A stretch of 64,000 bases of DNA from Roseovarius pelagicus (GTDB lineage Bacteria; Pseudomonadota; Alphaproteobacteria; Rhodobacterales; Rhodobacteraceae): positions 2,356,001 through 2,420,000 of the forward strand of contig NZ_CP106738.1 of assembly GCF_025639885.1 (NCBI RefSeq). The letters are read 5' to 3'. Made by a program: the position numbers and the translations under genes. The notes beneath the pieces were generated by a model. The model did not search any database, was not told where the DNA came from, and saw only the letters and a program-made list of their open reading frames with translations. Below, piece by piece: positions 37,247 through 45,834 of this stretch (position 1 is the stretch's first letter; each line of letters begins with the position of its first letter).

Positions 37247-37804
37247 GTGCGAAATCTATTTCGTGGATCTGCATGTATTGCTGCCACTGCTATTGTATTT
37301 TCCGGAGCGGTAAGCGCCTGCCCCGATCTGGATGAGGGGCCGCCCAACGGCTATGTCGATGTCAGCAATACCGATGATGTGATATTTTACGAAACGTCCA
37401 TTTATGCGGGTGGATTTTCGACATTTTATGAATGCTATACTGACGAATGGGGCGAGATCGAGGGTTACATCGGAAGCTTCGCCGCTACGGCGTTTAACTG
37501 GACCGGAACAGGCGGATTTATGGTTGAAGTCGTCCTTGATGAAAAGTCGCCAGATATTCATCCTAAGGGCTTTGTCATCGGTCCAGAAGATACGTTTTTA
37601 CCTATTCTGGAAGGTGTGCCTTGGGGAAAGGCGAACATGCCACAAGGTAAATATATGGTTTATGTTGGCCTCGAGAGGCCTAAGTTGGGCGAGGAATTTT
37701 CGCTTTCTGACGGGGATGATTACCAGACTCAATTGTTGAATGCATTAAGGACGGAAGCCCACTACAGGGACGCAACGTTTTTTATAAGAAGGTATGAAGA
37801 GTGA
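37247..37804 (+). CDS. Low-GC secreted orphan protein
   Basis: A 185-residue protein from a GTG at 37247 (GGGGA upstream). It has a signal peptide (NLFRGSACIAATAIVFSGAVSA, cleavage near SA-CP), so the first mature residue is Cys, but the lipobox is poor. The mature part is rich in Tyr, Phe and Asp. Base composition is clearly lower than neighbours; the stretch 37381-37440 is about 35% GC. No family recognised. Transfer from elsewhere is likely. Confidence 0.65.
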   Translation: MRNLFRGSACIAATAIVFSGAVSACPDLDEGPPNGYVDVSNTDDVIFYETSIYAGGFSTFYECYTDEWGEIEGYIGSFAATAFNWTGTGGFMVEVVLDEKSPDIHPKGFVIGPEDTFLPILEGVPWGKANMPQGKYMVYVGLERPKLGEEFSLSDGDDYQTQLLNALRTEAHYRDATFFIRRYEE

Positions 37805-37894
37805 GCTCAATAATCTTCTTGGAAATGGTTCTTTGAATGCTTGGCAGGTGAAATGTAAGTGCGTTTCAAGCCAACGGAATACTTTGTCTAAAAC

Positions 37895-37933
37895 AAAAAA
37901 ACGGCGGCACCAGGGGAGGAGCGGTGCCGCCGT
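37895..37933 (-). terminator. Terminator formed by the last CcsR-like hairpin
   Basis: On the minus strand ACGGCGGCACC pairs perfectly with GGTGCCGCCGT around the GCTCCTCCCCT loop and runs straight into seven T residues. It ends the DUF1127/CcsR-like transcript. Confidence 0.9.
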
Positions 37934-38085
37934 TCTATTAACCGATGGCTCAGGGGAGGAGCGAGCCGACGGATCTGGTGTGGACCCACAAAGGCCCGGG
38001 TATTTTGGGCTGCAACCCCTAGGGAGGAGGAGCGGGGCTGCAGCCATATCAAATGCCCCTAGGGAGGAGGAGCGGGACACCTGAT
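37895..38085 (-). ncRNA. CcsR-like array of four anti-Shine-Dalgarno hairpins
   Basis: Downstream of the DUF1127 gene, the minus strand holds four stem-loops in 190 bases. Their loops read GCTCCTCCTCCCTA (copies 1 and 2) or GCTCCTCCCCT (copies 3 and 4). Stems are 38048-38085 (12 bp with three G-U pairs), 38008-38045 (12 bp, one G-U), 37942-37972 (two-base internal mismatch) and 37901-37933 (11 bp, perfect). The C-rich loops can pair with AGGAGG-type sites. In Rhodobacter sphaeroides the sRNAs CcsR1-4 carry CCUCCUCCC loops and are processed from the transcript of the DUF1127 gene ccaF1 (RSP_6037); this locus has the same layout. How many separate sRNAs are cut out here cannot be told. Confidence 0.85.
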
Positions 38086-38089
38086 GTCG

Positions 38090-38317
38090 TTACGCCGTGT
38101 GGCGTGTTCCGTAGACGCAATCGGATGCCTTTGCGGCAATCTGGCTGCGGATGATTCCCAGATCGCTGAGTTCGCGATCGGTCAGCGTAGAAAGCGTTTT
38201 GACCGTGTTCACATAGGCGCGGCGCTTGGCGATCATCAGGCGCATCTGATTCCACGCTTGGATCAGGGTGCGGCTGTGGCCGGAGCGGCGAACCAGGGCA
38301 TTGGATGCGATAATCAT
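38090..38317 (-). CDS. DUF1127 small RNA-binding-type protein (CcaF1-like)
   Basis: A 75-residue basic protein whose C-terminal half carries the DUF1127 pattern TLSTLTDRELSDLGIIRSQI. R. sphaeroides CcaF1, a DUF1127 protein, binds RNA and is encoded directly before the CcsR sRNAs; here four CCUCCUCCC-type hairpins begin 5 bases after the stop, so this is very probably the orthologous locus. The ATG at 38317 has AGAGAA upstream. A promoter candidate lies at 38386-38413. It was chosen over the longer frame, which overlaps the promoter. Confidence 0.85.
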   Translation of the reverse strand: MIIASNALVRRSGHSRTLIQAWNQMRLMIAKRRAYVNTVKTLSTLTDRELSDLGIIRSQIAAKASDCVYGTRHTA

Positions 38318-38385
38318 CGCTGTTCTCTACTTTCGTGTTTCTCATGGCGCGCTTTCGGCGGGCCGTCATGTTCTCTTGTTGCCAA

Positions 38386-38413
38386 TAGATATGAGAATGC
38401 TGCGCATGCACAA
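38386..38413 (-). promoter_or_regulatory. Candidate promoter of the DUF1127/CcsR-like locus
   Basis: On the minus strand TTGTGC (38408-38413) and TATCTA (38386-38391) are 16 bases apart, about 70 bases before the DUF1127 start. In R. sphaeroides this locus is driven by RpoH-type sigma factors; the hexamers here fit a sigma-70-like pattern at least as well, so the sigma factor is uncertain. Confidence 0.4.
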
Positions 38414-38568
38414 TAGCGGAAAACTTCAATGCCGCTATGCAGCAAACGCATAAGTAAGGCTGACCTAAAGTCAGGCAAACAGTACATTTTTTAGGCATGG
38501 TTGGTATCGCCCTTGCCCTCGCTGGAAAAACTGCCACCTATTGCGGCATCAATGACAGGAGATCAGGC

Positions 38569-39666
38569 ATGAGTGTGACGCGCGCCCAAGTAGAAGCCCG
38601 GCTGGCCGAGTTGGAACTGCCCGATGGGGGGACGCTGATCGGCCGCGATATGGTCCGCGCGCTGAGTGTCGAAGGTGCGCAGGTGCGATTCGTTATCGAA
38701 GCCCCCAGCCCGGACGTTGCCCGCCAGATGGAGCCGCTGCGTGCTGCTGCTGAACGGGCGGTCGCAGAGCTGGACGGTGTGACGGGCGTCAGCGTCGCCT
38801 TGACCGCGCACGGACCGGCGGCCAAGGCACCGCCCGCCGCGGGTGGCCCGGCAGGTGCGCCACCCAGCCTAAAGATCGGCGGCCACCCCAAGCCAACGCA
38901 AGCCAGCCTCAAGCCTGCGAGTGTTGCGTCGATCATCGCCATCGGATCTGGTAAGGGCGGCGTGGGGAAATCCACGGTGTCATCCAATCTGGCGGTGGCA
39001 CTGGCGCGGGCCGGCCGCCGGGTAGGTCTGCTGGATGCGGATATTTATGGACCCAGCCAGCCGCGCATGATGGGCGTCAGCAAACGCCCGGCCAGCCCTG
39101 ATGGCAAGATCATCGAGCCGCTGCATGCACATGGTGTCACGATGATGTCTATTGGTCTGATGCTGGACCCGGACAAGGCCGTAGTCTGGCGTGGTCCAAT
39201 GCTGATGGGGGCGTTGCAACAGATGATCTCTCAGGTGAACTGGGGCGATCTGGATGTGTTAATCGTGGATTTGCCGCCGGGTACGGGGGATGTGCAGCTA
39301 ACGCTGTGCCAGAAGGCAGAGCCAACCGGAGCAATCGTGGTATCGACGCCGCAGGATGTGGCGTTGCTGGATGCACGCAAGGCGATGGATATGTTCAAGA
39401 CGCTGAAAACCCCGGTGTTGGGTCTGATCGAGAATATGTCGACCTATGTCTGCCCTGAATGCGGAAATGAGGCGCATATCTTTGGACATGGTGGGGTCGA
39501 GGCCGAGGCGAAGAAAATGGACCTGCCGTTTCTGGGTGCGTTGCCAATTGATCTGGACACACGGCTGGCGGGAGATAGTGGGACACCTGTTGCTGCGGGC
39601 AGCGGTCCGATGGCCGATGCCTATGCGCAATTGGCAGAGCGGCTGATCAAGGGCGGGATCGCCTAA
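38569..39666 (+). CDS. mrp: Mrp/ApbC iron-sulfur carrier ATPase
   Basis: A 365-residue P-loop protein that carries and delivers Fe-S clusters. It has a DUF59/MIP18-like domain at the N-terminus (about 1-80), an Ala/Pro-rich linker, deviant Walker [12 protein letters not shown] (about 126-136), and the YVCPECGNE CxxC pair that bridges a cluster in the dimer. The ATG at 38569 follows ACAGGAGA. It is divergent from the DUF1127 locus and upstream of the SGNH hydrolase. Confidence 0.94.
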   Translation: MSVTRAQVEARLAELELPDGGTLIGRDMVRALSVEGAQVRFVIEAPSPDVARQMEPLRAAAERAVAELDGVTGVSVALTAHGPAAKAPPAAGGPAGAPPSLKIGGHPKPTQASLKPASVASIIAIGSGKGGVGKSTVSSNLAVALARAGRRVGLLDADIYGPSQPRMMGVSKRPASPDGKIIEPLHAHGVTMMSIGLMLDPDKAVVWRGPMLMGALQQMISQVNWGDLDVLIVDLPPGTGDVQLTLCQKAEPTGAIVVSTPQDVALLDARKAMDMFKTLKTPVLGLIENMSTYVCPECGNEAHIFGHGGVEAEAKKMDLPFLGALPIDLDTRLAGDSGTPVAAGSGPMADAYAQLAERLIKGGIA

Positions 39667-39778
39667 ACCTGCCGAGCAATCTATGGTTGCGAGATGTGGT
39701 CCGCAAAGGGTAGTCTGCGCCTCAAATGGGCCGCTAGAGCCCCGATTTTTGAGCAGCTGCAAGAGAGTAACCCCGCCC

Positions 39779-40471
39779 ATGCGACGCTATCTACTGGCGC
39801 TTGTCACCGCCGTTTCGGTGATGTTTCCCAACACGTTCACGCAAGCGGCAGAGCCGCTGCGCATTCTGGCGATGGGCGATTCGATGATGGCCTCGCATCG
39901 GCTGTCCCGGCGGGCGGTGTCACATTCGATCGCGCGTGCCTTGGGGGCGAAGGTCACGGATCAGTCCGTCATGGGCGCGCGAATCATCTATCGGCTGCCT
40001 ATCACCGGCGCGATGGGTCTGAATATCGGGCGGCAGTACAGAAAAGGCGACTGGGACTGGATCGTGCTGAATGGTGGAGGCAACGATCTGTGGCTGGGGT
40101 GCGGGTGCAGCCGGTGCCACCGGCGGATGGATCAACTGGTCACAAAAAAGGGTAATGGCGGCGAGATCGCCAAGCTGATCGTGAAATTGCGTAAAACCGG
40201 GGCCAAGGTGGCCTATGTGGGCTATTTGCGCAGCCCCGGTGCAGGGTCTCCGATTGAACATTGCCGCGACGACGGGGACGAGCTTGAGCGGCGGCTGAAA
40301 CGGCTGGCCGGTCTGGTAGATGGGTTTTACTACGTGTCGGTCGCTGATCTGGTGCCGCACGGAGACATGTCGTTCCACGCGCTGGATATGATACACCCGT
40401 CGTTAAAAGGCAGTCGGGTCATTGGGCAGCGTGTGGCCGCGACGATCAAGGCTGTTGAGGCGCGGCGGTAA
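39779..40471 (+). CDS. Secreted SGNH/GDSL hydrolase
   Basis: A 230-residue protein with a signal peptide (residues 1-23, TQA-AE). Block I is AMGDSMMA with the nucleophile Ser, the block III Asn is in GGGNDLW, and the catalytic Asp-His pair is in DMIHPS. Cys residues in LGCGCSRCHRR may bind metal or form disulfides, an unusual extra. A substrate such as an acetyl- or acyl-sugar is plausible given the surroundings but not shown. The ATG at 39779 has AAGAGAGT upstream. Confidence 0.83.
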   Translation: MRRYLLALVTAVSVMFPNTFTQAAEPLRILAMGDSMMASHRLSRRAVSHSIARALGAKVTDQSVMGARIIYRLPITGAMGLNIGRQYRKGDWDWIVLNGGGNDLWLGCGCSRCHRRMDQLVTKKGNGGEIAKLIVKLRKTGAKVAYVGYLRSPGAGSPIEHCRDDGDELERRLKRLAGLVDGFYYVSVADLVPHGDMSFHALDMIHPSLKGSRVIGQRVAATIKAVEARR

Positions 40472-40494
40472 GGATGGTTCGACCTGAGCCGCGT

Positions 40495-40516
40495 GCCGGG
40501 CTGAAGCCCGGCCTAC
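40495..40516 (-). repeat. REP-like GTAG hairpin (second copy)
   Basis: On the minus strand GTAG is followed by GCCGGGCT / AGCCCGGC with a 2-base loop. The layout is that of the element at 19618-19640, but the stem sequence differs with matched changes on both arms. It lies between the convergent SGNH hydrolase and lipoprotein genes. Confidence 0.5.
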
Positions 40517-40521
40517 GGGCC

Positions 40522-41040
40522 TCAGCCTCGTTCCACCGCGACCAGCCCCAGCTGTCGGGCGGCCGCCAATGACAGGATGCCGCTGTCCAGTCCCTCGGGC
40601 TTTTGATAGCGGCGAACGGCGGCGCGGGTCCGGGAATCCATCATACCGGTGATTTGCCCACGATAGAGGTTTCGCGCCATGAGCGCGCGTTGCAGCGTCG
40701 AGACAAATTCAGACGTGAGGTCTGCCGCACAAGGGGTTTCAAACCACGTTACTTTGCGCTCTTGCACGATGGCCTGCCGGGTCTCTGTCTTGTAGACGGC
40801 GGGGGCGACAACGGTCCCATCGGCCAGCACTTCGGCAGGTTGCAGGATGATCTGATCGGTGACTGTTTCGATCACGGCGGGTGTGACCACCTTGCCCCAG
40901 CAGGTGCCGGGGGCGGCCCCGGGCGGTGCCTCGGCCAGCGTCTGGATCAGAGCCGGTTCTTTGGCACCGCCGGGCAGGGGCGCGTCACAGCCCGACAGCA
41001 GGCTGACCGCCATCAGCAGCAAGGGAATGTTTCGGCGCAT
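40522..41040 (-). CDS. Lipoprotein with C-terminal peptidoglycan-binding domain
   Basis: A 172-residue protein. The lipobox LLSGC at residues 15-19 marks it for lipidation; a Pro/Ala-rich stretch and two similar beta segments (VVTPAVIETVTDQIILQPAEV and VVAPAVYKTETRQAIVQERKV) follow. The last 65 residues match the PG_binding_1 fold (LQRALMARNLYRGQITGMMDSRTRAAVRRYQ). It probably tethers to murein in the periplasm. The convergent neighbour is the SGNH hydrolase. Confidence 0.85.
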   Translation of the reverse strand: MRRNIPLLLMAVSLLSGCDAPLPGGAKEPALIQTLAEAPPGAAPGTCWGKVVTPAVIETVTDQIILQPAEVLADGTVVAPAVYKTETRQAIVQERKVTWFETPCAADLTSEFVSTLQRALMARNLYRGQITGMMDSRTRAAVRRYQKPEGLDSGILSLAAARQLGLVAVERG

Positions 41041-41249
41041 CTATGCTCGGGCCTCTGGAGCGGGTTTTGCGGTGCAGACTATCTGCTTTTGTCAGAGTGG
41101 GAAAGGCGGCGATGAGTGGCGCGCGTGCCAAGATGTTGCGAACAAAAGGGGAAAATCTTGATTTTGTCGCAACTCTGATCGTGAGAGGTCGCAAAAGGGG
41201 CTGGTCTGGCCCATCTGGGGGGGATACGACTCCCGCGGGATTTGAATGA

Positions 41250-41588
<339 letters not shown>

Positions 41589-41589
41589 G

Positions 41590-42336
41590 ATGCGGCTGGG
41601 GCGATATATCATCGCCCTTTTGCTGTTGTGCGTCCCCCCGATGGCCGCTCAGGAATTCGGTGTCGGCCAAGAGGTGCTCTGGGCCGACTACGCCGATCCT
41701 ACGACGCGCTATCAGCATGGGGTCCTTGGGGATGCCGAGGAATGGGGTGCGCTTGTCATTCGGGTCAATACTTGTGTCGGCTGCGCTGGTCTGAGGATCG
41801 AAAAGCGCAAGATCACGCTGCCAGATACCCGCGTGTTCGAGGATGTGACCCCGCGCGTGATCGTGTTAGGGGCGAACCAACAACGCGCCGTCATGGTCGT
41901 CGAATCAGATGTGAGCCGGGGCGCGCGACTATCGCTATATGACGGCGCTGGCCTGATTGATGCCACGCCCTATATCGGTCAGGCGTTTCGCTGGCTGGCA
42001 CCAATCGGCGCTGCTGATCTGGATGGGGACGGGCAGGTGGAGATCGCCTATATTGACCGCCCGCATTTGACCAAGCGGCTGCGTCTATGGCGGTTCAGCG
42101 ATGGTAAGCTGCACCATCTGGCCGATCTGGACGGGCTGACCAATCACCGTATCGGGTGGCCCGATATACCGGGCGGCGTTCGGTCCTGCGGCGGAGCGCA
42201 CGAAATGATCACTGCCAATGCGGACTGGTCACAGGTGATGGCGACCACTTATACCGACAAAGGGCTGACGACGCGGGCGGTGGCACCTTACACTGGTAAA
42301 GAGAGCCTGACACGGGCGATGGTCTGCGGAGACTAA
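41590..42336 (+). CDS. Secreted FG-GAP/VCBS-type protein
   Basis: A 248-residue protein with a signal peptide (residues 1-20, MAA-QE). The AADLDGDGQVEIAYIDRP segment is a typical FG-GAP/VCBS calcium-binding loop, suggesting a small beta-propeller. A Cys pair (NTCVGCAGL) may form a disulfide. It is tightly spaced behind the ferredoxin gene, but a functional link is not evident. Its stop overlaps the convergent membrane-protein gene by 4 bases. Confidence 0.75.
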   Translation: MRLGRYIIALLLLCVPPMAAQEFGVGQEVLWADYADPTTRYQHGVLGDAEEWGALVIRVNTCVGCAGLRIEKRKITLPDTRVFEDVTPRVIVLGANQQRAVMVVESDVSRGARLSLYDGAGLIDATPYIGQAFRWLAPIGAADLDGDGQVEIAYIDRPHLTKRLRLWRFSDGKLHHLADLDGLTNHRIGWPDIPGGVRSCGGAHEMITANADWSQVMATTYTDKGLTTRAVAPYTGKESLTRAMVCGD

Positions 42337-42935
42337 GCCGAGGGCACGGGCGGCGATGCTGCATCAGCGGCCATCATCACGGCAAATGCCTGAATCGATA
42401 GCGTGACCGCTTCGCGCCACGGGGCGTACTTGTGCGCAAAGAAACCACCCAACACGACCATGAGCCCGATGGGCACCGCCACACCGACAGCCCGGTCCAT
42501 CGATACGTTGGTGACGAACATGGCAATGCACATGCCGATCCCAAAGAGTAGGGTCATCACGCCAACGACAAACATCGCAATGCGCGCGGCCCCTTGTTCG
42601 CCCAACGCGACCTGAATATCGGGACGCGCGGCATAAACTGCATCGGCAACGGCACTGTGCACCTGACGGATTGCGACGCGATCAGGATCGTCGCGCCCGA
42701 CGCGAATACCAAGGTTAAGCGCGATGGATTTACGCCCCTCATTGGTCACTAGATCCAGACGCCGCATCCGGTTGCCGCCGATGGTATGCAGCACAAAGTT
42801 AAGCGATGTCAGATCACCGAAGTCTGTGCGCCAATTTTCGGTTCCGTCTTTGGCGTATTGTGCCACGTAGGTCGGAGCGATTTCGTAACTGACGCGCCGG
42901 GCCAGAAGCGCAGGTTTCAGGCTGATGCGGTCCAC
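42333..42935 (-). CDS. Conserved membrane protein with N-terminal soluble domain
   Basis: A 200-residue protein. The N-terminal 110 residues look like a soluble PH-like domain, then two hydrophobic helices (about 118-139 and 148-166) and a short hydrophobic tail follow. I do not recognise the family with certainty. It lies 12 bases after the bestrophin gene on the same strand, the third gene of the purD operon. Confidence 0.6.
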   Translation of the reverse strand: MDRISLKPALLARRVSYEIAPTYVAQYAKDGTENWRTDFGDLTSLNFVLHTIGGNRMRRLDLVTNEGRKSIALNLGIRVGRDDPDRVAIRQVHSAVADAVYAARPDIQVALGEQGAARIAMFVVGVMTLLFGIGMCIAMFVTNVSMDRAVGVAVPIGLMVVLGGFFAHKYAPWREAVTLSIQAFAVMMAADAASPPVPSA

Positions 42936-42947
42936 GGCTCTCTCTCC

Positions 42948-43829
42948 TTAACTCAGGTAGAATCGGTCGGCTTGCATTGGTTTTGGGACGGGTGTGCCCA
43001 GATGGGGCGCGAGGCTGATTTCGATGGTCCGGCACATTGCATCTAGGGGCAAGCCGTTGACTGTTTCGCCAAACGGATGGGCCAGTTCTTCGGTCACTTC
43101 GGCCAGCCCGAAGAAGATATAGGCCATAATCGCGACAAAGAGTGGTGTCAGCCATCCGGCGGTTTCGATCAGGCCGAAGGGAATGAGAAAGCAATAGAGA
43201 TAGGTCGTGCGGAAAATCAGCAGTGAATAGACATAAGGCAGCGGCGTGGTGGCCAGCCTTTCGCATCCGGCCTGCGCGCGCGCCAGCGATCCCAGCCGTT
43301 CGGTCAGGGCGCGACGGGCGAATCCGTCGGGTGCGGCATCCGCGATCACGTCGGTGATGTGATCCAGCATGGTGCAGGGCGGGTGTGGTGTGGCGGTGTC
43401 CTCTGCCGGTAGCCATTGTGCCGGGGCCGCGCGGGCCGGTAGCTGACGCAGATTTAGTCGATGCGCATGTGCGAATCCGATGGCCAACCGCAGGATGTTG
43501 TGTCGATCTTCGGGCTTTGGCAGGAACACGCGCAGCTCACGCGCCAGTGTCCGCAGGTCTGCGATCAGCTGGCCCCACAATCGCCGTCCCTCCCACCAGC
43601 GGTCATGGGCGGCGTTGTTGCGAAACCCCAAGAACAGCGACAGGGCGATGCCGAATACTGCGAATGGCGCGGCGTTGGTGTGTGGCAGAACGATGTAATT
43701 TCTGTCCACCACGACCAGCATTGCGGCAAAGAGCGTGACACCGGTGATGCGCGGCAATATCCGGGGCAGGACTGAGCCGCGCACTGCAAAGAGCAGTTGC
43801 AGCAAACCGGGCTTGTCGCGGATGATCAC
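42948..43829 (-). CDS. Bestrophin-family anion channel (UPF0187)
   Basis: A 293-residue membrane protein with four main hydrophobic segments and the family blocks FAVFGIALSLFLGFRNNAAHDRWWEGR and AEVTEELAHPFGETVNGLPL. Bacterial homologues form pentameric ion channels. Its ATG overlaps the purD stop (ATGA), so translation is coupled to purD. The association with purine synthesis is unexplained. Confidence 0.88.
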   Translation of the reverse strand: MIIRDKPGLLQLLFAVRGSVLPRILPRITGVTLFAAMLVVVDRNYIVLPHTNAAPFAVFGIALSLFLGFRNNAAHDRWWEGRRLWGQLIADLRTLARELRVFLPKPEDRHNILRLAIGFAHAHRLNLRQLPARAAPAQWLPAEDTATPHPPCTMLDHITDVIADAAPDGFARRALTERLGSLARAQAGCERLATTPLPYVYSLLIFRTTYLYCFLIPFGLIETAGWLTPLFVAIMAYIFFGLAEVTEELAHPFGETVNGLPLDAMCRTIEISLAPHLGTPVPKPMQADRFYLS

Positions 43830-45088
43830 AGGGCGCGCCAGCCGATATCGCGCCGGCAGAATCCCTGTGGCCAGTCGATGGTATCAACCATTGCATAAGC
43901 GCGGTCCGCCGCCTCGCGGAGCGTGGTGCCGCGCGCGGTGACATTCAGCACACGCCCGCCTGTGGCCGTTATATGCCCGTCCTTGCGCGTGGTGCCGGCG
44001 TGAAAAACCATGTTGAAGCTGTCCTCGGGACAGGTGTTCAGCCCGCGAATAACGCTGCCCTTCTTATAGTCGCCGGGATAGCCATCTGCGGCCAGAACGA
44101 CCGTCAGGGCATGATCGTCGGCCCATTGCACCTGACACTCTGCCAGCCGTCCATCAGCGGTGGCGTGCAGCAGGTCCATCACTTGCGCGCCAAGGCGCAT
44201 CATCAGGACCTGACATTCGGGATCCCCAAAGCGCACGTTGTATTCCACCAGACGGGGCACTCCGTTCTCGATCATCAGACCGGCGTAGAGCACACCCTGA
44301 AAGGGCATGCCGCGTTTGGCCATTTCGGCCATTGTCGGACGGATGATTTCATCCATTGCGCGGGCTTCGATTTCGGGGCTGAGCACGGGGGCAGGCGAGT
44401 AGGCGCCCATACCGCCGGTATTGGGGCCGGTATCGCCCTCGCCCACGCGTTTGTGATCCTGTGCGGTGCCGATCGACAGGATGTCGGTGCCGTCGCACAG
44501 GACAAACAGTGATGCTTCTTCGCCCTGCATGAATTCCTCGATCACCACTTCGGCACCAGCACTGCCAAAGGTTCCGCCAAACATATCGTCAATCGCGGCG
44601 TGTGCCTCGTCCACGGTTTCGGCGATGATCACCCCCTTGCCAGCGGCAAGGCCGTCGGCCTTGATCACGATGGGTGCGCCTGTGGCGTCGACATGGGCGT
44701 GGGCTGCGGCGGCGTCGGTAAAGTGACCATAGGCCGCTGTGGGCGCGTTCGCGGCATCACAGATTTCCTTGGTAAAGCTTTTGGAGGCCTCTAGCTGAGC
44801 GGCGGCCGCTGACGGTCCGAAGGTGAGAATACCCGCCTCGCGCAGCCGATCGGCCACACCTGCGGCCAGTGGTGCCTCTGGTCCGACAATCACAAGGTCG
44901 ATCGATTCCTCTTCGGCGAAGCTGACGACAGCGCCGGGGGCCATGATGTCGATTGCGGCGCATTCCGCGATCTGGCTAATCCCGGCATTGCCGGGGGCGA
45001 CGATCAGCCGGTCGCATTTTGGGTTTTGCAGGACAGCCCACGCGAGGCTGTGTTCACGCCCGCCGCTGCCGAGGATCAGGATGTTCAT
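43826..45088 (-). CDS. purD: Phosphoribosylamine-glycine ligase PurD
   Basis: A 420-residue ATP-grasp enzyme (GAR synthetase) of purine synthesis. The N-terminus ILGSGGREHSLAW, ATP-grasp KADGLAAGKGV, GMGAYSPAP and EYNVRFGDPECQ are all present. The start at 45088 (MNILILGSGG) gives the normal family N-terminus; the frame extends 66 bases upstream without support. It heads an operon with bestrophin and a membrane protein, and is divergent from the PfpI gene. Confidence 0.96.
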   Translation of the reverse strand: MNILILGSGGREHSLAWAVLQNPKCDRLIVAPGNAGISQIAECAAIDIMAPGAVVSFAEEESIDLVIVGPEAPLAAGVADRLREAGILTFGPSAAAAQLEASKSFTKEICDAANAPTAAYGHFTDAAAAHAHVDATGAPIVIKADGLAAGKGVIIAETVDEAHAAIDDMFGGTFGSAGAEVVIEEFMQGEEASLFVLCDGTDILSIGTAQDHKRVGEGDTGPNTGGMGAYSPAPVLSPEIEARAMDEIIRPTMAEMAKRGMPFQGVLYAGLMIENGVPRLVEYNVRFGDPECQVLMMRLGAQVMDLLHATADGRLAECQVQWADDHALTVVLAADGYPGDYKKGSVIRGLNTCPEDSFNMVFHAGTTRKDGHITATGGRVLNVTARGTTLREAADRAYAMVDTIDWPQGFCRRDIGWRAL

Positions 45089-45234
45089 GTGCTGTGTGCC
45101 TTGCCGCATTTTCATTGTCCGGCACTGAATAGGGTGCGCGCGCTTGCGAGGCAAGGATTGCGAAGATCAGTGGAACATGCCGCGCGGCCATGCGTTGCCC
45201 CCACAGATGAAAACGAGCCCGAAAGGAGCATACC

Positions 45235-45795
45235 ATGACTGATATTTCCAATAGTAAGGTCGCAATCCTTGCCACAAACGGCTTTGAGCAATCTGAGCTT
45301 GAGCACCCACGCGACGCGCTGCGCAACGCAGGTGCCGAGGTGCATGTGATCGCACCCGACGGTGCCGAGATACGCGGCTGGAGTGGTGATGATTGGGGCG
45401 ACATGGTCAAGGTCGACCACAAGCTGGATGCAGTGGATCCTGCCGACTACGACGCGCTTGTGCTGCCCGGTGGGCAGATCAACCCCGACCTACTGCGTGT
45501 GAACAAGGACGCTGTGCGCTTTGTCCGGTCGTTCTGGGATGCGAAAAAACCGATTGGCGCAATTTGTCACGCACCGTGGCTGCTGATTGAGGCAGAGATC
45601 GTCAAAGGACAGGATGTCACCTCGTACCATTCGATCCGCAAGGACGTCGAAAATGCAGGCGGAAAATGGCATGACGAGGCCGTTGTTGTGGATCAGGGGC
45701 TGGTGAGCAGCCGCAACCCGGGTGATCTGGAGGCGTTCAGCGCCAAGTTGATCGAGGAGATCGCGGAAGGCAAACACCGCCAACGCGCGGCCTGA
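45235..45795 (+). CDS. DJ-1/PfpI family protein
   Basis: A 186-residue class-I glutamine amidotransferase-like protein of the YhbO/PfpI kind. The nucleophile elbow is ICHAPWLL (Cys111-His112) and the acidic partner is in FEQSELEHP. Relatives act on glyoxal-damaged proteins or as chaperones under stress; activities are debated. RBS AAAGGAG precedes the ATG. It lies 39 bases upstream of xseA. Confidence 0.9.
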   Translation: MTDISNSKVAILATNGFEQSELEHPRDALRNAGAEVHVIAPDGAEIRGWSGDDWGDMVKVDHKLDAVDPADYDALVLPGGQINPDLLRVNKDAVRFVRSFWDAKKPIGAICHAPWLLIEAEIVKGQDVTSYHSIRKDVENAGGKWHDEAVVVDQGLVSSRNPGDLEAFSAKLIEEIAEGKHRQRAA

Positions 45796-45834
45796 CCTCT
45801 TTGCAATCGGTTCGGGATCGGGCATTGATGGGGC

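Noticed and set aside
37895..38085. CRISPR-like repeat array
   Set aside because: The four repeated loops are embedded in hairpins with different stems and uneven spacing, there are no unique spacers of constant size and no cas genes. The CcsR-type reading explains them better.
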